From DATBGO01 sp963840095 (GTDB lineage: Bacteria > Actinomycetota > Actinomycetes > Streptosporangiales > Streptosporangiaceae): 64,000 nucleotides of DNA. Position numbers and translations under genes: made by a program. The notes below the pieces were generated by a model that saw only the letters and a program-made list of their open reading frames with translations, searched no databases and was not told the origin of the DNA. Shown piece after piece: positions 58,197 to 64,000 of the stretch (position 1 is the stretch's first letter; each line of letters begins with the position of its first letter). The stretch covers positions 101,948 to 165,947 of the forward strand of contig CAWIXN010000007.1 of assembly GCA_963840095.1 (NCBI GenBank), in the 5' to 3' direction.

Positions 58197-59168
58197 CTAC
58201 TGGCTCATGTTCCAGCCGACCTCGACCCTGGAGGCCAGGGCGCCCGGATGCTTTCCCCACCCGATCGAATCGCCGTCGCGGATCGCGTGCTCGCCGGTCA
58301 CCGGAGTCCCGTTCAGCGTCACGCCGTTGAGTCCGAGGTTGGTGACGTGCCACCCCCCGTCGGTGTAGGTGAACTCGGCATGCGCCCGGGACACGGTGGG
58401 CTCGTCGGGAAGCCGGAGTTCCGCATCCCTGGCCCGCCCCGCCCGAGCCCCCGAGACGCGGGTCTCGGTCACGCTGCCGTTGGTCACCAGCCGCAGCGGC
58501 GGAACCGGTGCCAGCGCGGCCACCGTGGCGAAGTCCGAAACCACGGTCCGGGCCCCGGCCGGATCAACGCGGGCCGGATCAACGCGCGCCGGATCAACGC
58601 GGGCCGGATCAACGCGGGCCGGATCAACGCGGGCCGGATCCGCAGGGGCCGGATCCACGCGGGCCCGATCAAGTGGGGCCGGATCAAAGTAGGCGGGTCC
58701 AAAATAGGCAGGCTCCGCCGGCCCGACGGGCCCCGACCGGTATCCGCCGGGCTGATCGGCTGGTTCGGCGACATCACGCCACGGCTGTCCCGACGGCCAC
58801 GGCTGTCCCGCCCATTGCGACTGCCCGGCCGACCACGGCGGCTGTCCAGCCGACTGCGACTGCTCGGCATACTGTGGCTGTCCTGCGTGCCATGACTGAG
58901 GCGACCATGCTTGCGGCTGCGAAGGCGCGGCCGATGGCCGTCGAGGGATCAGCCGCTGCACCAATGGGTGATCGCGATCGATGCCGAGACACCGTAGCGC
59001 CACCACGAGCAGGACGGCGGCCACGGCGAGCAGCACCAGCAAGACGGTGCCAGCGATGACAGAGTCTGAGCCGTACGCGAGCAGCAACCACAAGACGACG
59101 ATGCCAGCCACGATGGCCCATCGCTTCCGGTTCCGCGACTGCTGCGGAACACGAGGCGGGCGCTGCAT
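58197..59168 (-). CDS. membrane-anchored FHA-domain protein
   Basis: A 323-residue protein. A basic start (QRPPRVPQQSRNRKRW) leads into two hydrophobic helices (about 18-58), then a long Pro/Gln/Gly-rich linker including 15-bp-encoded DPARV repeats, then a C-terminal FHA domain (about 235-320): LRLPDEPTVSRAHAEFTY with the S-R-x-H phosphothreonine pocket, VTNLGLNGVTLNG and IRDGDSIGWG. The first conserved Arg-x-P of FHA is replaced by Asp-Glu-Pro, which may weaken phosphopeptide binding. It probably reads Ser/Thr-kinase signals at the membrane. ATG at 59168 or 59201 may be the start; neither has a good ribosome site. Confidence 0.8.
   Translation of the reverse strand: MQRPPRVPQQSRNRKRWAIVAGIVVLWLLLAYGSDSVIAGTVLLVLLAVAAVLLVVALRCLGIDRDHPLVQRLIPRRPSAAPSQPQAWSPQSWHAGQPQYAEQSQSAGQPPWSAGQSQWAGQPWPSGQPWRDVAEPADQPGGYRSGPVGPAEPAYFGPAYFDPAPLDRARVDPAPADPARVDPARVDPARVDPARVDPARVDPAGARTVVSDFATVAALAPVPPLRLVTNGSVTETRVSGARAGRARDAELRLPDEPTVSRAHAEFTYTDGGWHVTNLGLNGVTLNGTPVTGEHAIRDGDSIGWGKHPGALASRVEVGWNMSQ
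58561..58680. repeat. 15-bp tandem repeats in the FHA-protein linker
   Basis: Eight units of GGATCAACGCGGGCC, five of them nearly identical, encode DPARV on the minus strand. Confidence 0.9.
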
Positions 59169-59304
59169 CACATTGCTGCGGTCAGCCAATCGCGACACCA
59201 TCCTTGCTTTATGCGCCGACCTCATCGCCGGCCTGGCATGCCTGTCGAGCATGCGATGCTAGGCGTGCGCCGGTCAATGGAACTCGGGAGCTTCCCAGAA
59301 ATCT

Positions 59305-59377
59305 GGAAACGCTCGGCCGGCACCGGGCCGCTCGGCCGTCACAGGGCCGCTCGGCCGGCACCGGGCCGCTCAGCCGG
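59305..59377. repeat. GC-rich repeats in the FHA-hydrolase spacer
   Basis: Three imperfect copies of a CTCGGCCGGCACCGGGCCG-like unit. They lie between two minus-strand genes and have no clear coding role. Confidence 0.6.
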
Positions 59378-59390
59378 GCCGGACAGCGGG

Positions 59391-60011
59391 TCACTCACCG
59401 CTATCGGCGAGGCGAGGAGCCTCTTCGCCGATTGTGGTGTCATCGCCATGCCCGGTGTGCACGACCGTCTCTGGCGGCAGCGCCAGGAGAACGCCGCGGA
59501 TCGACTCCAGGATCGTCGGGTAGTCCGAGTACGACCGGCCGGTAGCGCCTGGTCCGCCGCTGAAGAGCGTGTCCCCGGAGAACACCACGCCATGCTCGGG
59601 CGCGTAAATGCAGACACTGCCCGGCGAATGCCCCGGCGTATGCAGCACTCGCAGCTCGGTGGCCGCGAATTCGACGACCTGCTGGTGAGCGAGGTCGCCA
59701 TCGGGTGCCTGATCGGGGTAGATCATCCGCCATAGCACCTGGTCAGCCGGATGGAGCAGGACGGGCGCGCCCGCCCGGTGGCCGAGCGGCGCGGCCGCAT
59801 TGATGTGGTCGTTGTGCCCGTGGGTGGCGACGATAGCCGTGAGTCTGCGGTCGCCGATCGCCGCCATGATCGCGTCCACGTCGTGCGCCGCATCGATGAC
59901 GATCACTTCGCGATCGTCTCCGACCAGCCATACGTTGTTGTCAACCGCAAAATCCTGGCCGTCCAGGGAGAACGTCCCGGACGTGACGATCCTCTCGATG
60001 CGCGCCGTCAT
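59391..60011 (-). CDS. metallo-beta-lactamase-fold hydrolase
   Basis: A 206-residue zinc hydrolase. Motifs: VDNNVWLVGDDREVIVIDAAHD, the metal motif ATHGHNDHINAAAPLGHRAGAP (H-x-H-x-D-H), the third His in LHTPGHSPGSVCIY, the bridging Asp in VVFSGDTLFSGGPGATG, and the last His in VVHTGHGDDTTIG. Length and sequence fit glyoxalase II-like or mycothiol-dependent hydrolases of actinobacteria. ATG at 60011 with GGTGAC in front is chosen because it begins at the family start; the frame is open further upstream. Specific substrate uncertain. Confidence 0.88.
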   Translation of the reverse strand: MTARIERIVTSGTFSLDGQDFAVDNNVWLVGDDREVIVIDAAHDVDAIMAAIGDRRLTAIVATHGHNDHINAAAPLGHRAGAPVLLHPADQVLWRMIYPDQAPDGDLAHQQVVEFAATELRVLHTPGHSPGSVCIYAPEHGVVFSGDTLFSGGPGATGRSYSDYPTILESIRGVLLALPPETVVHTGHGDDTTIGEEAPRLADSGE

Positions 60012-60200
60012 CGCGGCGTCACCGTCTTTTTCTGATCGCGTCGGGACGTGGCATTGTCGCAGGCCTCCTCGGTCATCTGTTCGTCGAATGTCTCCGACCC
60101 GGCCTTCACGGAGATCAGCCGACCCCGTCTGCGCCATGGCTAAGCACGCACGCAGACCATTTAACCGGCTTGACCGGCGGCAAGCTCGGCGAATCGCAGG

Positions 60201-63200
60201 TCAGCGGAAGTCACGGCTGCGGGCGGCCGCGACCACCCGCAGCCGCCGCAGCCGGATGGCGAGTAGGCTGACCGCCCCGTCGAGCCGCTCCACCCGGCCA
60301 TAGACGACCAGCGCGTTCGCGTCCATCGCCAGCTTGCGATGGCGCTCCCACACTTGCGGCGGGCAGATCACGTTCGCCATCCCGGTCTCGTCCTCCAGGC
60401 TCAGGAACACCACCCCGCGGGCCGTCCCCGGCTGCTGCCGGTGAGTGACCAGCCCGGCCACCGCCACCGTGGCGCCAGGTGCAGCCGTCTTCAACGCCTC
60501 CGCTCCGATTACTCCCCGATCGGTAAGCATCTGCCTGATGTGCTCGACCGGGTGGGTGCCGTAGGTGCCGGTTGCCCACAAGTCGGCGAAGGTCTCCTCG
60601 GCTGCCGTCATGGCCGGCAACGGAGGGGCAGTCAGGCCCGGAGTGGTACCGGGCAGTTGCCCGGCCCTGACGGTGGCGGCCGCCCCGGCCGCCCATAGCG
60701 CCTCGCGCCTGCTGACGCCGAGGCAGCCGAACGCGCCCGCCGTAGCCAGCGCCTCAAGCGCGGGGACCGGGAGCCTGGTGCGGCGGGCGAAGTCCTCCAG
60801 ATCTACGTACGGTCGGCCGGCCACGATGGCGGCGGCTGCGTCGGGGCCGAGGTTACGCACCTCGGACAGGCCAAGCCTGATGGTCAGCTGGCCAGCCACC
60901 GGTTCGCCCCCGCTAGGCGGATCAGCGCCCGGCGGATCAGCGCCCGGCGGATCAGCACCCAGCGGACCTGCACCCAGCCGACCTGCACCCAGCCGGTCAG
61001 CGGGGTCGGCGGGGCCAGCGGGGCGGTATTCGTTAAGCATGCTGGTTGTTGGTTTTTGCGGGTTTTCCAGCTTGGCGAGGACGTCACTGGCGTTGACGTC
61101 GACGCCGTGCACCTGCACTCCGTGCCTGCGCGCGTCGCTGATCAGGCTGGCCGGGGCGTAGAAGCCCATCGGCTGGTTGCGCAGCAGGGCGGCGGTGAAG
61201 GCAGCTGGGTAATAGCACTTCAGCCAGGCGCTCGCGTAGACGAGGTAGGCGAAGCTGATCGCGTGCGACTCGGGGAACCCGTAGCTCGAGAAGGCGAGGA
61301 TCTTGATGTAGATGTCCTCGGCGACGGTCTCCGGGATATCCCGCTCGGCCATCCCGTCCAGCAGCCGGGCCCGCAGCTCCTCGATCCGCTCCGGGGCGCG
61401 CTTGGAGCTCATCGCCTGCCTGAGCTTGTCCGCCTCGGCGGGGCTGAATCCGGCGCAGTCGATCGCGATCTGCATCATCTGTTCCTGGAACAGCGGTACG
61501 CCAAGGGTCTTGCCCAGCGCGCGGCGCATGGTCTCGTGCGGGAGGTCCGCCACCTCGTCGCCGTGCCGGCGGCGCATGTAGGGGTGGACCGAGCCGCCCT
61601 GGATCGGGCCCGGCCTGATCAGCGCGACTTCGATCACAAGGTCGTAGAACTTCTCCGGGCGCAGCCGGGGCAGGGTAGCCATCTGGGCACGCGACTCGAC
61701 CTGGAATACTCCGACGGTGTCCGCCTCCTGCAGCATCGCGTAGACACCAGGGTCTTCCTGCGGGATCGAATACAGGCTCCAGCGCTGATCGTGGTGGGCC
61801 GCCACCAGCTCGAAGCAGTCTCGCAGAACCGAGAGCATGCCCAGGCCGAGCAGGTCGAACTTGACCAGCCCAGCGTAGGCACAGTCGTCCTTGTCCCATT
61901 GCAACACTGTCCGGCCGGGCATCCTGGCCCACTCCACCGGGCACACCTCCCCCACCGGCCGGTCACAGATCACCATCCCGCCAGAGTGAATGCCCAGATG
62001 ACGAGGGAGCCGCTGCATTCGCCCGGCGAGCTCGACAACGGCCTCGGGAACTTCCGCGTCGGGCGGTAGCGGCTGGCCCGGCCCGTACTGCCGCGGCCCG
62101 ACCTGGCGGGCCCAGGCGTTCTGCTGCTCCGGCTGGTAGCCGAGCGCCCGCCCGGCGTCACGTAGCGCCATTCGCGGCCGGTAGGAGATCACATTCGCGA
62201 CCTGCGCGGCCTTATCCCTGCCGTAGGTGTCGTAGACGTACTGGATCGCCTCCTCGCGGCGCTTGTGCTCGATGTCCAGGTCGATATCGGGGGGACCGTC
62301 GCGGCCCTCCGACAGGAAGCGCTCGAAGAGCAGGCCGTGCCGGACCGGGTCCACGCTGGTGATCCCGAGCGCGTAGCAGACGGCCGAGTTGGCCGCTGAT
62401 CCCCGGCCCTGGCACAGGATGCCTGACTCGTCGCAGAACCTGACGATGTCGTGCACGATCAGGAAGTAGCCGGGGAACCCGAGATTCTCGATGACGTCGA
62501 GCTCGTGGGCTATCTGGTCGTATGCCCCTGGCTGGCGTTCCGCCTCCGGCCGCCCGTAGCGCTCTGGGGCTTTTCTCGCGACGAGTTCGCGCAGCCAGTC
62601 AGCCTCCGACTTGCCACCTGGAACCGGAAAGTCAGGCAGCTTCGGTGCGATGACATGGAAATCAAACGCACAATCGGCGGCTAGTGCCACGGTCCGCTCA
62701 AGCACTCCGGGGTACCTATGCAAGCGCCCGGCCATCTCGGCGCCTGACCGGATGTAGGCGCCTCCAGAGGCAGCCAGCCAGCCATCCATCTCGGCCAGGC
62801 TGTGGCGGGCCCTGATCGACGCGAGCACCTGGGCCAATCTGGCATCCGGCGGGGCTGCATAGTGCACGTTTCCGGTGGCGATCACGCCGACTCCGGTGTC
62901 GCGGGCCAGTTCGAAGAGGGCATCGTTACGCTCATCGTCGGCTGGCTGGTCATGACCGGTCAGCTCCACCATGACGTTTTCGCTGCCAAACATTCCGATC
63001 AGGGATCGGAGTTCCGCTGCGGCTGCCCTCGCGTTGCCTTGTGCTAGGGCCACGGGAACTGCACCCTTGCGGCATCCGGTGAGGATCACCCAGTGGCCGT
63101 CATGCGCCTGGGCGATTGCGGCCACGTCATAGATTGGGCGGCCTTTCTCTCTCCCGGCCAGCTGGGCTTCGCTGATCACCCGACATAGCCGCCGATATCC

Positions 63201-63716
63201 TTCCGGGTCGCGGGCCAGCACCAGCAGGTGCCTGCCGACCGGGTCAGGAACCCCGTTCTGCCCGCCGGGCAGGTCCAGGCTGAGCTCGGCACCGAAGACC
63301 GTGCCGATCCTGATACCGCTCTGAAGCCTCAGCCGGGCCGCCGCCTGGGCGAATTGCGGAACTCCGTACATGCCGTCGTGGTCGGTGATGGCCAACGCGG
63401 TGAGGCCACGCGCTGCTGCCTCAGCGACCAGCTCGACAGGGCTGGAGGCACCGTCGAGGAAGCTGTAGGACGAATGGCAGTGCAACTCAGCCCAGGCGGG
63501 ACCGTCACTAGCCGCCGGCTGGTGGATGGCCGCCAGACCGTGAGCCGCCGGATGACGGTCAGCTGCCAGATCACTGTCGGTTACCGGGCTGGCGTCAGGC
63601 ACGGGCAGCCTGGTTACCGGGCGTCGCCGTGATGCTTCCGCCTCGCTTGTCTTTGCACTCCAGGAGAGGCGCCGCTCAAGCTCGCGCCACGGCAAAGGCG
63701 GGTTATCCCAGCCCAT
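60201..63716 (-). CDS. dnaE2: error-prone DNA polymerase III alpha subunit (DnaE2/ImuC)
   Basis: The damage-tolerance polymerase, 1171 residues. The N-terminal PHP domain shows AELHCHSSYSFLDGASSPVELV and ALAITDHDGMYG. The palm has GYFLIVHDIVRFCDESGILCQGRGSAANSAVCYALGITSVDP in outline and the catalytic PDIDLDIEHKRREEAIQYVY (two Asp), followed by GLVKFDLLGLGMLSVL and FQEQMMQIAIDCAGFSPAEAD. An OB-fold with TVAVAGLVTHRQQPGTARGVVFLSLEDETGMANVI ends the protein, without a tau-binding tail. A GADPPG repeat insertion interrupts the region before the helix-hairpin-helix. ATG 63716 follows GGAGGCGCGACC. No imuA/imuB neighbour is visible in the window. Confidence 0.94.
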   Translation of the reverse strand: MGWDNPPLPWRELERRLSWSAKTSEAEASRRRPVTRLPVPDASPVTDSDLAADRHPAAHGLAAIHQPAASDGPAWAELHCHSSYSFLDGASSPVELVAEAAARGLTALAITDHDGMYGVPQFAQAAARLRLQSGIRIGTVFGAELSLDLPGGQNGVPDPVGRHLLVLARDPEGYRRLCRVISEAQLAGREKGRPIYDVAAIAQAHDGHWVILTGCRKGAVPVALAQGNARAAAAELRSLIGMFGSENVMVELTGHDQPADDERNDALFELARDTGVGVIATGNVHYAAPPDARLAQVLASIRARHSLAEMDGWLAASGGAYIRSGAEMAGRLHRYPGVLERTVALAADCAFDFHVIAPKLPDFPVPGGKSEADWLRELVARKAPERYGRPEAERQPGAYDQIAHELDVIENLGFPGYFLIVHDIVRFCDESGILCQGRGSAANSAVCYALGITSVDPVRHGLLFERFLSEGRDGPPDIDLDIEHKRREEAIQYVYDTYGRDKAAQVANVISYRPRMALRDAGRALGYQPEQQNAWARQVGPRQYGPGQPLPPDAEVPEAVVELAGRMQRLPRHLGIHSGGMVICDRPVGEVCPVEWARMPGRTVLQWDKDDCAYAGLVKFDLLGLGMLSVLRDCFELVAAHHDQRWSLYSIPQEDPGVYAMLQEADTVGVFQVESRAQMATLPRLRPEKFYDLVIEVALIRPGPIQGGSVHPYMRRRHGDEVADLPHETMRRALGKTLGVPLFQEQMMQIAIDCAGFSPAEADKLRQAMSSKRAPERIEELRARLLDGMAERDIPETVAEDIYIKILAFSSYGFPESHAISFAYLVYASAWLKCYYPAAFTAALLRNQPMGFYAPASLISDARRHGVQVHGVDVNASDVLAKLENPQKPTTSMLNEYRPAGPADPADRLGAGRLGAGPLGADPPGADPPGADPPSGGEPVAGQLTIRLGLSEVRNLGPDAAAAIVAGRPYVDLEDFARRTRLPVPALEALATAGAFGCLGVSRREALWAAGAAATVRAGQLPGTTPGLTAPPLPAMTAAEETFADLWATGTYGTHPVEHIRQMLTDRGVIGAEALKTAAPGATVAVAGLVTHRQQPGTARGVVFLSLEDETGMANVICPPQVWERHRKLAMDANALVVYGRVERLDGAVSLLAIRLRRLRVVAAARSRDFR
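60914..60998. repeat. 15-bp tandem repeats inside dnaE2
   Basis: Units of GGCGGATCAGCGCCC, then degenerate ones, encode the GADPPG/GAGxL low-complexity insertion. The frame is kept. Confidence 0.85.
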
Positions 63717-63841
63717 GGTCGCGCCTCCTTACGAGCTCCGCTGCCCTTCCGTGCCCTGGTCCTTCCTGGCCATGCTCTGGACGTCTCGTCCTGTGCCCGG
63801 CGGGCCAGATCTGCTATGCATTGCGACGGGCGCTGTGGTGT

Positions 63842-64000
63842 CTAGATGGGGTGGGTGTCGGGGGTGACGAGGTAGTTGCGGCCGGTTGGGGTGATCCACA
63901 CAAAGGTGCCGGGCTGGATCTGGATGAGCTGCCAGTCGAGGTGGTGCTTGAGAATGTGGTGGAAGCGGCAGAGCCCGCCAAGGTTGCAGCCGCAAGTCAG
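63842..64000 (-). CDS. HNH endonuclease (DUF222-type), C-terminal end
   Basis: Only the last 52 residues are in the window. They read LTCGCNLGGLCRFHHILKHH, then WQLIQIQPGTFVWITPTGRN and YLVTPDTHPI. This is the HNH core (N-L-x-x-L-C-R-x-H-H-x-x-K-H) and the usual ending of the abundant actinobacterial DUF222/HNH endonuclease family, often linked to mobile or 13E12 repeat elements. The rest lies beyond base 64000. The 125-bp gap to dnaE2 holds only the dnaE2 ribosome site. Confidence 0.85.
   Translation of the reverse strand: MTCGCNLGGLCRFHHILKHHLDWQLIQIQPGTFVWITPTGRNYLVTPDTHPI

Overview
The window is high-GC DNA with GTG/TTG starts, strong GGAGG-type ribosome sites, F420-type LLM oxidoreductases, DrrAB-like and ABC-F transporters, DnaE2 and many secreted proteins. 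This points to a soil, probably filamentous, actinomycete chromosome. The order or genus cannot be fixed from sequence alone. No rRNA, tRNA, CRISPR or prophage was found.

Layout. 1-2735: truncated pobA, an IS110 element and a decayed lectin. 2707-16898: methyltransferase, nuclease/phosphatase, a frameshifted S53 protease-lectin, TetR, MFS/MerR and a class III aminotransferase. 17020-26233: a reductive pyrimidine (uracil/thymine) catabolic block (mmsA, beta-alanine aminotransferase, LLM oxidoreductase, dihydropyrimidinase, beta-ureidopropionase, PucR, MetF-like protein). 26252-29838: an aminobutyraldehyde dehydrogenase, Lrp and transaminase set for diamine/omega-amino acid use. 30009-32793: two tandem paralogous secreted repeat proteins. 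32872-34581: proS. 37046-42576: a PaaX-controlled benzoyl-CoA epoxidation cluster (boxC, boxB, amidohydrolase). 43608-47305: assorted genes. 47404-50168: a class V aminotransferase gene split by a second IS110 copy. 50222-56627: cupin, LysE, ABC-F, LLM and a PadR/DrrAB operon. 57022-63716: FHA protein, metallo-hydrolase and dnaE2. 63842-64000: tail of an HNH endonuclease gene.

The most striking system is the pair of 1499-bp IS110-family elements (936-2434 on +, 48531-50029 on -). The non-coding left end of each has the features of a bridge RNA. A donor loop matches the element's own two ends. A target loop has a right guide complementary to that copy's own insertion site: GCGGAAG against CTTCCGC in copy 1, ACGAAAG against CTTTCGT in copy 2. 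The two copies therefore carry different guides that fit different targets. Removing copy 2 at the CT core restores an uninterrupted aminotransferase frame.

A second theme is in-frame tandem repeats with units of 15 or 18 bp, found in at least ten places. Two of them make up small, well-initiated leader ORFs whose TGA overlaps the ATG of a transcription regulator (TetR at 8341, PaaX at 37421). A third theme is a pair of about 52-bp intergenic hairpins with the same 9-nt loop. Several gene remnants (lectin, phosphoesterase, NCS1 permease, VOC, DoxX) and single-base frameshifts show ongoing decay, or in the frameshift cases possibly sequencing error.
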